Shown: positions 1-14,600 of the stretch, piece after piece
How the letters are laid out: every line of letters starts with the position of its first letter
How positions within the stretch are numbered: position 1 is the first letter of the stretch
The notes under the pieces: model-generated
Databases searched by the model: none
Told to the model about the DNA's origin: nothing
What the model saw: the letters and a program-made list of their open reading frames with translations, nothing else
DNA from: Pomphorhynchus laevis
Lineage: Eukaryota > Acanthocephala > Palaeacanthocephala > Echinorhynchida > Pomphorhynchidae
Assembly: GCA_012934845.2 (NCBI GenBank)
Contig: WNNJ02003225.1
Span: forward strand, 62,001 to 126,000
Direction: 5' to 3'
Length of the DNA stretch: 64,000 nucleotides
Program-made: the position numbers and the translations under genes

Positions 1-1369
1 TTAGGAATAGGTGCATTTTCATTTCTTATTCGAATAGATTGTCTGTTATTTATTAGTCAATTCATAACAATTGACTTCTATTTTAAATTTCAATTTTAAA
101 TTTTTATTTGATATAAATATAAATTGTATAAAATCATATATTACTTATCTATATTTTTATTTATATTTAATATAAAATATATAGATTCAGTTATCTGGTC
201 TGATGTGTTCTGCTGACAAGTTATTATTTTTCTGCTAATTTTTAAGCAGAAAATTATTAAATAATTATTAATTATTTTTATTATTATATAATTTTTTCTT
301 ATAATATAGAATTATTTTGTTGTAGCATCAACAAAATTTTATATGTTTATATATAATATTAAACATATATTTTAAATATTATATTAATATTTATTATATT
401 TTTGTGTAAATAAAATAATGTACACTTAAAATCTATAATCTCCTTCCATTTGCGATTAGATAATTTTAAAGGTACAAAAAAAGAAAAAATTACTCTTTAT
501 TTATGAAGAAATATTACTAAGAAATTTTTTTAAATTAGTCTTTTTTAAAAACTATGTATTATTGATACGACAATATTATTTTTTGCTAATTTTCAAGTCT
601 AATAAATTTTATTTATATTTCTTATAACGGAAAAGTAATGAATCAACAAAATATTTTTAAACTATTAAATTTACAATATATAAATCAACAAAATATTATT
701 AAAAATAAATTTGGCCCCGCTACTATGCTATGTCGATGAATATGGGTCGAAACATGATAACATAGCAGTTTCTCCTGTTGACCAATAAATCTTATTATGA
801 TACATCGTAGCTTATAGTCAATTCATAAAAATTGAATTTTATTTTAAATAGATAAATATATAATAATATATAAATATATAATATATATATTATAAATATA
901 TATATAATAAATATATAAATATTTATAATATTTATATATAAATATATATTTATATATTATATATAAATATATATCTACCCGATCGATAATCCTCATTCTT
1001 ATACATTGTCTGTTATTTATTAGTCAATTCATAAAAATTGAATTTAATTTAAAATTTCAATTTTTTATTAAAACTTGATATAAATATAAATTATATAAAA
1101 TCTTATATAATTATTTATTATTTATCTTTATTTATATATCGTAAAAATCAGTAGACTCAGTTATCTGATCTGATTGGTTTAATATTATAGTGTATTATGT
1201 GATTTCTCTATGTCCAACTTTAGAAAGTATTCAAATGCCTAATTGTAAATAAAAATACCTTATGATTTGTTAATAATTTCGCTTACTACTTAACAGAATT
1301 AATTAGTTCTAATCAATAAATTTACACTTTACAAACCAACAAGATATTATTAAAAATAAATTTAAACTA

Positions 1370-1790
1370 TCCAGAAAGCCTTATTCTTAACAAAACCAAT
1401 ATTAATGATAAAGAAGGTGTATATCTAGATATAACATTAAATTAACATTAACTAAAACTACTATTAATTTATATCGTAAAGATGACATGTTTAAATTTAC
1501 AATAAACATATTTTTGCATGAGCATTCATGCATACCATATAATATAAAATATAATACATTAAATAATGAAATTTTAAGAATTGCAACAATGTGTAATGAT
1601 ATTGGCTTTCTTCAAAATCATTTAAATAATTTAATAGATACATATTTTAAACTAGGTTACTATAAAAATAACATCAAGCAGAAAATAGTAAAATATATAA
1701 ATCAACACAATAATATAGAGAATAAATTTAAACTCTTAAGTGGCAAATTTTTATGGATGAATAATAAATAATATACTTTGTATTAGAATA
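1370..1790 (+). pseudogene. PLE reverse-transcriptase C-terminal fragment
   Basis: The open stretch reads FKFTINIFLHEHSCIPYNIK, NEILRIATMCNDIGFLQNHL and ends FLWMNNK. Just upstream is a peptide like LNIKLTKTTINLYRKDD, which recalls the RKxT...-type block after the catalytic motif in PLE-type RTs. The same peptide, about 90% identical, recurs at 43640-43970, and both are followed by the same hairpin motif about 60-110 nt later. Confidence 0.6.
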
Positions 1791-2620
1791 AGATACTAGA
1801 TAGTTTTATCAGAGGAAATACATCATTAGCATGTATTTGGCCCCGCTGCTATGTTGGGTAGAGGAGTTAGGGGCCGAAACCTGATAGCATAGCAGTTTCT
1901 CTAGGATGAGTAATAAATAATATGCTTTGTATTAGAATAATGTACACTAAATAATGAAATTTCATCAGAGGAAATCTATAACATTTAAAACCAATAACCT
2001 GTTTGATAGAGGCTATAAAAACCTACAACCTTTGTCAGGAAACTGAAACTTTTTATTAGTTAATTAATTATTAGAATTAATTAATTTTTAACGTTTGATT
2101 TGTATATAGTATAAAATACGTAGACTCGGTTATCTTTATTTAGATAAAGATAAATACGTAGACTCATTTGGCTGATCTGAATTATTTTATTATATAAAAT
2201 CACATTAAAAACTTGAGCAAACTTAAATTGATTTTTATTTTAAATGTCAGTTTTAAATTTTGACTTGATATAAATAAAAATTATATAAAATCTTATATAA
2301 TTATTTATTATTTATCGTTATTTTTATTTATATATCGTATAAAATACGTAGACTTAGGTATCTGATTTATTTATTTATCGTTATTTTTAATTTATACATT
2401 ATAAAATACGTAGACTCGGTTAGCTGATCTGATTTGTTCCACTGAGAAGTTATTATTGAGCTGTGGACTTTGTTTTCTCGTTAATAAAGAAAATTGCAGT
2501 AAAGTATAAAAACCTGATAACCTTGGTAATCTGTTTTCGACAAAATGTGAGGATTTACACTTTTATGTGAAGTTATAATACTATTTAATTCTAAAATTCC
2601 TAAATAATTAACAAAATTAC

Positions 2621-2657
2621 CTTCTGCTCTGTCTTCACCTGCATCCCCACTTTCCGG
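2621..2657 (-). CDS. Possible Roquin-like micro-exon
   Basis: The acceptor attttgtag, 37 nt in phase 0 ([12 protein letters not shown]) and a GTAATT donor follow the IPF exon after a 45-nt gap. The composition is much richer in G and C than its surroundings. The 45-nt intron is very short, which lowers confidence. Later exons must lie left of the window. Confidence 0.45.
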
Positions 2658-5600
2658 CTACAAAATAAAAAGGTTCTTAATCGAAAATAACGAGTTGCTT
2701 ACCAGTGGTGGAAATGTCATTAACGATTGTGCGAGTCTACGATGCGACCTTGATATAGGTCCATACTTATTATGAACGGGAACTTGATTAAATGGAATTA
2801 CAGTATCATTTTTTGATTTGAATCTAAATTTGTTACATTGTATAAGTAATATTATCTATTTATAACATTAATTATAAAATTAATTATTTTACTTTATGCT
2901 TGAAAAAAGTTATTATAAGTAACAAAATATTATGGTACATTCAAAATTCATTAAACAAGAGAGTTTTGTTCAGATTGAACTTGCTAATTTCAGAAGATGA
3001 TATCAGTTGATTTAAGCATTAAAAGTAAAATCTGCGGAGTAACAAATTTGGGGTAGAGGAAAGAAAATCATCTTTAAGAACCTTACACTTGAAGAAAACA
3101 CAATTTCTAAATTATGAATTAATACAGCATTATAAAAAATTTATTTGTTAATTAAAAATGTTTTTATTGTGATTGAATTTTCTAACAAAAATTAAACCAT
3201 CAAATAAATATAAAATACTTAAAGTAATTAAAGCACACTTTAAAAAATATTGCAAGGTAATCGAAATTAATACTGGTATATAACACTATTTCAGTATTAA
3301 TTTTACAAAAGAATTTTTAGAACAGACAAAAGGAATAAATTTTCAGAATTTAAATACGTATGATTTTAGTACGATTTATAAAAGAAGCGATAGAAAAATT
3401 AATTAATCTTATAATACAAGCTTATAATCTTATACAAATCTAGATTTAACAGATATTAAAAAGCGTCATAGCGTTAGCTATAACGCATATCTAACAAAAA
3501 TTAAATCCTCAAACAAATATAAATATATGGATAAAATTGAATTATTAGAATCCTTAAATATTTTGATAAATCAAAATTATTTAAAGGTGACATATATATG
3601 CCTTCAATTATATAGGCTACTACCTCCAATTATATAGGCTACAATTATATTAGGCTACTTACCTCCAATATAAGGTAAGTAGCCTAATTATAGCTGACTT
3701 ATTTTTAAGCTTTATATAATATGAATTTGTTCATAACTGTGTAAAAACAAAATCTAAACAATATAAATATATGAAATATATGTTTCGATACATTGATGAT
3801 ATATGTGTATTTAATTCAAACAATTTTTATTCAATTGGTGAACAAATTTATCCATAAAGCCTTATTCTTAACAAAACCAATATTGATGATAAAAAGGTGA
3901 ATATCTAGATATGAACATTAAATTAACATTAACTAAAATTAAATTTTAAACTCTTAAGTAGCAAATTTTTATGGATGAATAATAAATAATATACTTTGTA
4001 TTAGAATAAGATTATATAAAAGATAATTAAATAAAAGACAAATTATATAAAGATATGAAATATATGTTTCGGTATATTGATGATATATGTGTATTTAATT
4101 CTAATAATTTTTATTTAATTAGTGAACAAATTTATCCATGTAGCCATATTCTAAAGAATGAATTTATCTAAAAATAAACATTAACTAAAACTATTTTTTA
4201 TTTATATCGTAAAGATGACATATGTAGATTTACAAACATTTTTGAATGACTATTCATGCATACCATTTAGTATTAAATATAATACATTAAATAATGAAAT
4301 ATAAAGAACTGTCGTAATATGGAAGGATAGTGGCTTTCTTTAAAATCATTTAATAGAAACATATTTTAAACTATGTTACTACGAAATACAACAAAACAGA
4401 AAATAGTAAAATCCATAAATCATATCATTCATTATTCATACACTATTCTAAATAAATATAAAAAAATCTTCATGACTGGATAATAAAATACATTAGAAAT
4501 TTTTTCTATTTCATTAGAAGAAATACCAAAACAAAGCAGGAAATAGTTAAATAAAAAAATCAACGCAATATTATTAAAAACAAATTTGAAATCTTAAGTG
4601 GAAAATTTTTATGGATGGATAATAAACAATATGCTTTGTATTAGAATATAATACTATGTAATCAAATTTAATCAGAGGAAATACATCATTAGCACGTATT
4701 TGCATCGTTGATGTGTTGTGTCGAGGAATAGGGGTCGAAACCTGATAACATAGCAGTTCCACCTGATGACCTCTAATCCTTTTTCGGATACATCGTATTT
4801 TATTTATTAGTCAATTCATAAAAAATGATTTTTATTTTAAATTTTAATTTTTTATTATAACTAGATTATATAAAATTTTTATTATATAAACTTTTATATA
4901 ACAATTATTTATTATTTATAATTATTTATTATTTATTTAATTTTTATTTAGCATTATTTTTAAATTAAAATATAAAATACGTAGACTCAGTTAGCTGATC
5001 TGATTTATAAATTAATCTTATTCAAATTAGATAGGATGCTATAAGATATTTGATAATTACAATGTTATAATATTACAATATTAAATGATTCTAATATCAT
5101 GGGACAATAACAGTTATTATCTTGCAATTAATTAAAATATTATGTTATTTTAAAATTACATATTTTATCAATAATAATTATATTTTGTATAATTATATTA
5201 AAATCAAATTATACTATTAAATAATCTAGTATGATTATTAGATGATAATTAGTAATCGGTACTAATTTACAAGTATAGACATTAATGTATATCGTAATTC
5301 AAATGGGCAACGCCAATCGCCAAGCAGATGTTTAAAATGTAAGCATTTAAAGTATAAATATTAAAAACGGTTATTTTAAATTCTAAGTCTTAATATTAAT
5401 ATTCATAATATCAGAACAAGCATATTATAAAAGGGATACAGTTCCAACTGAATTTATTGTTGCTATAAGATAATTACTGTAATCATCATTTGTTTAATTC
5501 TATTAATTAAATATTAATATTCAATCACAGAAGAGTGTATATTAATTAATATAATATGTATATTAATTACCACAAATAGTGTAATAATATCAATATTAAT

Positions 5601-8600
5601 ATTATCAATTTTAATATTTAATTGTATTTTATAAGGTGCTCAATTTCCATGTGATGGGAGAGATGGTAAAAGTACTTTATAAAGGTAAATGCGACCCAGA
5701 ATCAGAAAACTCCTATCGTGGAATTACACTTCTGAATCATTGCTATTAATTTTTAACACACGTTATTGCTTCCAGATTAATTCAACATTGTCATGATTCT
5801 CTCCCAGGAAAGCAGTATGGTTTTCGACCTAATAGATCAACGACATATGCAATAAACACTGTTAGACGATCTGTAATAGACGCATTTCAACAACATCGAT
5901 CTATTTATGTTATTTTTATTGATTTCCAAAAAGCTTTTGACTCAGTTGATAGAAAACTTCTCTTAGAAAAGTTAGCGCGTAGTGTAGGTTTAGGCGGTCC
6001 TATTCTTTATTTATTGAATTCTATTTTGCAACCAAACGTTCTTCGCATTTTTGACGGCATAAATTATTCGAATGAGTTTCTTGTCAATCGTGGTGTCCTT
6101 CAGGGCGAACCTCTAAGTCCTTTGTTATTCAGTTTCTTCATTGCTGATATTCCTAGCAGTCTAAGTCACAATCTTTTAGATATTTAATGTGTATTATCTG
6201 CAGACGATCTTGCTATTATTTCCAAATCTATTTCCAATGCCCAAATAGCTTTAAACTCGCTCTCAGCGTTCTGTTTTACTAATCGTATTCGAGTGAACAG
6301 TGAAAAGTCTAAGGTAATTAAGTTCCGAAGAGGAGGTCGACTAAGTCGATCGGACATTCTATGCTATCAAGACGCTCCGCTCGATTTTGAATCGAAGTAT
6401 CTGTATCTCGGAATGTTAATCAAGTCTAGATGGTCTTTATCTCAACTTCTAGTACTTTATTGGGATAATTTACATTGACTTTAGTAGGGTGTTCGACCGA
6501 GTACCGCCGATCTTTTGCTCTTACTGTTGGCTCAATACGGGATTGATCCGAGTGTAGTTCGTTGGATCGAGTAGTTTCTGAAAGGTCGATCATATCAAAA
6601 TAGGGAGTAGCCTTTTTCCTCCACGAAATACTTACGCAGGTGTTCCTCAGGGATCGGTCCTGGGACCCTTGTTATTCAATATTTTTCTTCAGGATCTACT
6701 TGTAAGATTAGAATGTGATGTACTAGCGTTTGCGGATGACCTGAAGTTATGGAAGTGTGTTCGTTCATATGATAACTGTTTGGAGCTTCAAGATGACCTC
6801 GAGACTATAAGCATATGGAGCAGGACGACGGGCTTGCTTTTGAATACCTCGAAGTGCAGTCACATGCACTTAGGAGTTAAGAAATTTTCTTGTGTATAGT
6901 TTAGGTGATGAGCCAATTGAGCAGGTACAGTGCACTAGAGACTTAGGGGTACTTGTGCACAAATCGTTAAAGAGTCGTCCAAGCACAGACAGGATTATTC
7001 AGTCGACCAGACAATTGAGCTATGTGCTTCGTAGGTGATTTCGTTACAAATAAAAAATTGAAATTTAGCATAAAAGTCAATTTTTATGAATTGACTAATA
7101 AATAACATACGATGTATGAGGATAAGTATTAGAGTTCATCAGAAGGAACTGCTATGTTATCAGGTTTCGGCACCATCCAAGTTTAATTAATAAAGATAAA
7201 TAATAAATAGTAATAAAAGATTTTATATAATTTTATCAAGTTAAAATTATCAACGATGTAAATTTAAAATAAAAATAGTAATTATCTTTTAAGATAAAGA
7301 TAAATAATAAATAAATATATAAGATTGTATACAATTTATATTTATATCAAGTAAAAATTGAAATTTAGCATAAAAGTCAATTTTTAAGAATTGACTAATA
7401 AATAACATACGTTGGATCAGAATAAGAATTAGAGGTCATCAGTAGGAACTGCTATGCTATCAGGTTTCGGCCTCTAACTCCTCTACCCAACATATTGCAT
7501 TTTTTGAGAATACTCCCATTCCAATTGTCAATAATACAAAGCACAGAGGAATTTTTTAGAATTTTATTTAAAAAAGGAGGCATCATCTTCAGGCTTCGAA
7601 CTGTTACCATTTTCAGCTGCATGAAACAGTTCGTAACAGTTCGTTACTGAAAATTTGCAATGACAATTAACTTTTAAATAAAATTCCAGAAAATATATTA
7701 ATTTGTATATATTTAGATAGAATTAAACGTCTATCTAAAGAAAACATTTAAATATAAATTAAATGATTTTAAAGAAATATTATTAAACGTCCGTAATTTG
7801 AAATCAAATGTATGTATTTCCTTAAATATTTGTTACGAATATCTTTAATAATTTACGTTATTAATAAAAATGTACATTTTCAGTAAACTTTTGCTAACGC
7901 CTTAGAATTTATAGCGTTTATGAAATTAACATTTAAAAAAATAAAGTCTACAATTGTGCACTTGCCAGGTAAGTAGTAAGAACACTGACCCGACTAGTGA
8001 AGCCATTTCTCGCCTTGATTCAGAATTGAACAACAAGCATTCAGTTGATTTAATTTTGTCTGTAAAAGTCATACAAATAAGTCACACGGGAACAGTACAC
8101 TTTGTAGTGTACCTGGTAAAACATTCATTGGTTTCGCTGAATTACGTAGTGCGATATAGCCACCATGTTGTCCTAGTTTGCTTAGAAGATCTTTCTTTTG
8201 TTGCTCTAAATCTTGGATTGTATTTGAAATACGAATCAATCGTTGATATTCAACATCTTTCTTAATGTAATTTGAAATGGTAAACACTGATCTGTTCTTT
8301 TCAATAATAAAAATGATGGCAAAATAATAAAGTCGAGAGTTGGATCTACAAACATACTTAATACGTAAATCAGATTTTAAATTTATGATTATATTAAAAT
8401 GAAAATGCACTTGAACCAACAACTACAATTTTTGGCAATAAAAAATAAATGTACACAAAATTTTCTTGTCAACCACTGGTCCATGTGTCAGGTCGTAAAG
8501 GCAGTGTACGAACCAAACTACCACAGACATCGCAATACTAAGCGACATACAAGAGTTCGTTTTCAGAAAACTCAAGGCGGTCTTTGGTCAGTTTCGACAT

Positions 8601-11600
8601 TTGGTCTCACCACTGGTATCGAGGTCTACCTCGAGGTCTCTTTCCAGAGAATTTGGCATGGAACACCCTACAAGGAAGGCGATCCTTAGACATCCTCATA
8701 ACGTGTCCTAGCCACCTCAACTGACTTTCTTCGATGTGGAGAAACAGCGACTTTACTCCGAGTCCATACCGGATGACCGAATTCCTGACCTTATCTCTAA
8801 GACTAAGACCGGTCACACCGCGAAGCAACCTCATTTCGGTCGACTGTATCCGAGATATTATCCTTTCGGTCATAACCCAATGCTCATGATCATAGGTTAA
8901 GATATGAACGATGATTGAGTGGTAAACCAAAAGCTTCGCCCGGAGACTTAACTCCCGCCTCACCAGGACATACCTGTACAAAGAACGTATTGCTGCGTTA
9001 GCTGCACAAATCTGCTTCTCAATCTCCTTATGTTTCTGCCGTCCCTTGAAAACAATACCCTAAGATACTTGGAATACTCAACATCAGGAAGAGCATTTTC
9101 CTCATCTGGATTGTCATGGACACCTGAATCCGAGACGAACACATAGAGACAGTCTTGGAGGTGCTATTCCATTGTAAATCGATCTAGTAGGCGTTGTAAG
9201 TCATCAGAACAAGAAGCCAACAAGACAAAGTCATATGCAAAGAGCAGAAATGGTATCCTGATGGAACCGAACTGAAGACCAACATCCGACAGATAATATT
9301 AAGATAAAATAATTTATAATTTAAGACAATATTGAAAAAGTACACTTGAAACATTTTAAATCGTCATTTTTAATTTAAATTGCTATACTGATACGATTTT
9401 TCAGAGTTTATTAGTTATTTTACAGAAATTGTAAAATTATAATCGAAAAGTAATTTGGAAAATTGACAGTGCAATGGAACAGTCACTTTATGGTGGACTT
9501 ACAATATATGATTTGAACAAATGATTGTCTTGGCATTATTATCGTTTTATAGTGGACTATATTTATTAAATGCGAATTGGGTTGCAATATTAGCGGTTTA
9601 GAATATTGTAATAAAAATGCTTTATTCCAATAGCGTGTTAACTTTTTTAATCGCTTATACCGTCAAAAATGTCATATAAAATAATTAATATTTATCTAAA
9701 AATTAATCTTTTGCAAATTAGATTAAATAATAGAAAAGTAATTCAAAATAGTAATTCGTTATTCCAATAGTTCATTTTATCATTTTTTGGTTAAAATATT
9801 TTGATAAATGAGTAATTTATGTAGATCATTTTGGTAAACGGATACTCAATCATAAACATACAATTCTATCTACTTGAGTAAACCAAAGTTGAGTGAAGAT
9901 AATATTGCATTTATAAGTTTACTGTGAATTGTGGTAGTAAAATAAAATAAAAATAAAATAAAAAAATAATAATATAAAAATATAAATAAACGTCCGGGGT
10001 CTTTTTGCAGCCACTATTAAAATTTTAGCAATATTATATCATATTATAAGATATCAAACATGATTAAAGTCATCATCAGGTATTTGAACAAAACTATTTG
10101 TTTTCTTTATACGCCTGACGATAGTAAATTACCGAAACATTATATTTTAATAATTTCTCTTCGTAGACCATGTAATCTAAAATCATGTGATTTACAGATC
10201 ATGTGATCTGATAAGTAATGAACAAATGTTTTCGTCAAAATATCTGATGATGGGGGTGGTGAGAGTATCACCGAAAATTTATCTATAATAAAACTTATAT
10301 ATTCTTGGTCCCGAAAAAGAAAATAACTTCTAGCGCTATCAAATATTTCATTTTTACATACACTTTCTTCTTTCGTACAAAATTTGGATTGTGATAGAAT
10401 CTGATATTTAAATAGCAAGAACATCATAAATGTTTCATGAAATTTCATCCTTAAATTGTTTCATAAATGATATTTTTATTAACATTATTTTCTATAATTT
10501 TGATATGTAACACTTATATACAAATCAATAATACATCACTATAAATATAAATCAATAATACATCACTATAAATACAGTCAATTGTTTAATAATATCTAAC
10601 TTTGCATGCGTTGTAGTTTAAACGGTTTTTAATATATGCACACATGCTTTATAGTTTACAAAAACTTCTTTCACCATATGCATTCATTTGCGATCTGCGA
10701 TGTGTCTCGTTATGATGAAGTTTAAAAGATTAAGCGAATATAATTAGTTTAATCATCTTTATTCAATATACGTGTAGCGTTCAAAAGTGCATTTACTTGC
10801 ATGTCTAACCAGATTAAAATTTGTTGAAATTAAAATACCTGTCGAAATAAAATACCTGTGGAAATAAAGCTTTAATTTACCTCTGATCTGTCATCATCTG
10901 TACAGTTTAGTTCTGATAATGAACTATAATGGTTTTGTGACAAGCTAGGAATTGTATTGAGTGAAGACCATTGTCTACCAGGGAATTTCGGTTCTAATAA
11001 CGATCTATTAAAATTTCGTTGATTTGGTATAGGGACCCTCGGTGGTAGTTTGGATATTGGCAATACACCAGAACTGGGTACTCGGTCTCTCCAAATAACT
11101 CCATTTTTAGAATTTTCCGAAAACATTAGTGATATCTAAACATATAATTAGACAATTTGCATTTTAAAATGATTAAAAGCAGGATTCATTAAAATGGCTC
11201 AAACAGTATATACTCATCTCCCTATTGTATACCTGTAATTTAAACAATACTACCACCTTAATGTAAGCGTTTGATGGTTATTAATATTATTTTTTATTAT
11301 TTTATTTGTTATTTATTAAGATTTATTAGAATTGAGGCAATTATTACTAGAACTGGTGCCAATATTTCGGTGTCATCTGATATTTTTACATTGGAACCTT
11401 ATATGAATGAATAATGTTTTAATTAATAATTATTGTAAATTTATATTTATTTTAATAAAATAAAGTAGCAAAATCAATGCAAATCATACATTAAAATAAT
11501 GCAAAAATCATGAATTGGCCTGCCAGTGATTAGAATAAACTGAATCGATTGTGTTGATTAAGTAAAATATGCATTATTTCAAATCGAATTATGATATTAA

Positions 11601-14600
11601 TTCGATATTAATAGTAATATTACATATTACTGGATTGTATATATTTATAATTTCTTTGATATCTTGTTCCGTGTTTTTGACAGTACAAAAACTGAAAGAT
11701 ATTGTTATGAAACGTATTTTTAATAAATAATACGAAAATTTGAAACTTAAAATATTTAAAGTTTGAATATATATACTCAAATATTAATAAGTAATTATGT
11801 ATTTATAATACAAAATGTTGATTCGAAATTTCAAATGTCTTTTATTGATGTATTTATAAAGATATACGCGATTTAAATCAAGCATTAATTTATAAATTAC
11901 TTAAAAATAAAAAATCTAAACATAAAATATAAAATATAAATCTATAAATGTATAATATAAATTTTATTCATCATTAATATATATATTAGTAATATATATT
12001 AATATATTATATATACTATTTCTCGTAAATGATACTTTGCGATTTAAATCAAGCATTAATTTATAAATAAGTTAAAAATATAACATTGAATATTAATTAT
12101 ACGTATTTTATTAATATTATTTTACTTTTTTAAGCAAATTGGGATTGCAAAAACTTACATCTTCATCTTGGATTGACATGTCAGAAGGAGATGCGATAGA
12201 ATCACGAGAATAATTGAATGGTCGATGAAGATTACTTGTTGAATTAGAATTCAAATTGCAATTGCTGACTGTTAATGAATTTGCAACATTGGACAATGAG
12301 TTGGCTAATATCGTTGGGTATTTATTATTAAAACCGACTTCTGTGTAAGGCGACAAGAAAATTGCTAAATATAGTCAATCGTTTAATAATATCGAACTAA
12401 GGTACATGCTTTATAGTTTAAAAAATTTTTACATTTCTTTTGGCTATAGCATCATAATTTTTCTGGTGCCACCATTAAATGCATAACACATATTACAATT
12501 GATATTTGCCACGAAAAATAAATTTTAATTTTTTAATTAAAACAAATTAAAAATGGCATTATGTCATATTGATGTTTTTATCTAAATTTTCGATAATAGG
12601 GTGGAGTACTATTAATTATCACTAGAATAATTAATTTTAACATACCAAAATATGCCAAATAAAATCATATCCTGATTAACTAATTGAACTTAAAAACTCG
12701 CGCAAATTTGCGTAAATATCCTCCATTCAAAACATTACAGAATGGTTCTTTGTGATCAAGGAATCACTAAACTTTGGCGATTTGCTGGACGTAAAGGATT
12801 TCTGAACTTATTTAAGAAGAAACAAGGAATGCGATGAAGTCGTTCCAGTAAACTTTTATACGTGATGCTTTTCCATATACCGATTACGAGCAACGAAAAA
12901 CTGTGGATGGATGTGGTATATTCACTTAGGAGACAAGGCCGCACCCTATAAGGGTGCGGCCTTCTTCAGCACCAGTGTATGAGTAGCAGATAATAAGGGT
13001 CGAAACGTGAAATGTAGGTCTGGGTACGCATCTTATGAGACCGACTGAGGCTGATTAGCAGCGTCCTGGAACACTTAGAATAAAGCTGTGAGGATAATAC
13101 TGTGCCGCAACCAGAAGAATTTCAGCTCACAGATGCAGTCAAATTAAATTAAAAGCATTCATAGTAAGTGGCAGCATGAAAAGAATTTATCCGGCTAGCG
13201 CATCACAAACCTAAGGTAGGCTTTAATAGATCGTTAGAATACGATCCCCTACCAAAAATAATATACATAAATGTATATCTACACCACTGAAGTAGCTGGC
13301 TTAGTTGATGTATCATTTAATCCCTATACAGACGTCTTGAGTTCAAATCTGATCAGCATCAGTATACAGAGTAAGCAGATAAAAAGGGTCGAAACGTGAA
13401 ATTTAGGTATGAGTCAGCAGCTGATTATACTCATCAAGGATGATTAGTAGCGTCCTGTTGTATCAAAAAACGAACAGTACTTGTGAGAAAAATGTCGTAC
13501 CACCAGAATAATTTAAATTGCATGTTTCCTCGTTCCAATGAGTTGAAGGCACAAATGACTACTTTTCTTCAAAGAATTTTATAAATTATCAACTTCAGTC
13601 AAATTAGCCTTCACGACCAAAATATTGGATATCTCATATCTATTATGTATTATTTATATTATGTAATAAATATTATGTAATATACATATTATATTATGTG
13701 TCTATTATTTATATTTATTAAAGCTTCATATATATTATTACCCGGAACGGCTTTTGTATCTATTAGAAACTTATTTTTAAATAATATTAACTTCTGCAAT
13801 ACATGTAATGATTAATACAACTCGCACTGTTTGAACAGTAGTTTCATTTTTGTAAATTTGTAAATCCTTATTTAACTTTAATATGGACAAAATAGTTAAA
13901 TATAAAAAAATAATATAAGTAAACACTTATTTCAGGCTTACGTTTATCAGACAAGTTATTATGCAAATTAGGATTATACGTATTTGATTCGTGCGATTCA
14001 CTTGGATTTATTACGGAAGACATACTTGACCTAAAATCAATTTTATTGTAGTAATGATTCAACTATAAATTAAATATAATAATATAAAAATATACAATAT
14101 AAAAATAATATAAAAAAATAAAACTATAACTCCGCCATGACCGGTACAAAGCCCATGCTGAGAAAGGAAGAGGGTTAGCGATATACTTCGCGACAAGCCA
14201 ATCGTAAAACAAAACCGTCGCATCAACAGTATGAAATGATATCTCAATGAACTTCGCAAAAGGCGACTACAATGGTGCGGCCTCGTTCTTTGCGCAAGCG
14301 ACTGTCAACCGTCAATAAGGCCCATCGGCGTGACAGTGGAAAAGCGGACTCCGTAACGAAGAGGAACAAACGCTGAAGAAAAAGAAGAAGAATAATATAT
14401 AAAAATATATTTATTATTATATTTATAATATATATATCATATCTAGTAAAATATAAAGAGAGCAATTGACATTATTTTGAAGCGAGATATATTGTTTTAT
14501 GGTATGAATGTGTCCACAACTTACGATTTACTATATACGATTCGGAAATAACGTACGCAGTACTCCTGGTGTTGATTAGATCACACAAAATAATATTCTT

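Larger units (their letters stand above)
1..5010 (+). mobile_element. Mosaic of Penelope-like element (PLE) remnants
   Basis: Several broken PLE copies lie head to tail. The recurring non-coding unit runs from a GC-containing hairpin motif (cgaaacctgataacatagca) through AT-rich sequence (ttatttattagtcaattcat) to tagactcagttatctgatct; its pieces are at 1-230, 700-1190, 1840-2450 and 4690-5010. RT remnants lie between them: a thumb-like segment at 1487-1771, a YIDDI catalytic-motif segment at 3770-3850 and again at 4050-4140, and a degraded thumb at 4180-4420. The copies are old and none looks functional. Exons of the Roquin-like gene at 2621-2823 interrupt the mosaic. Confidence 0.7.
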
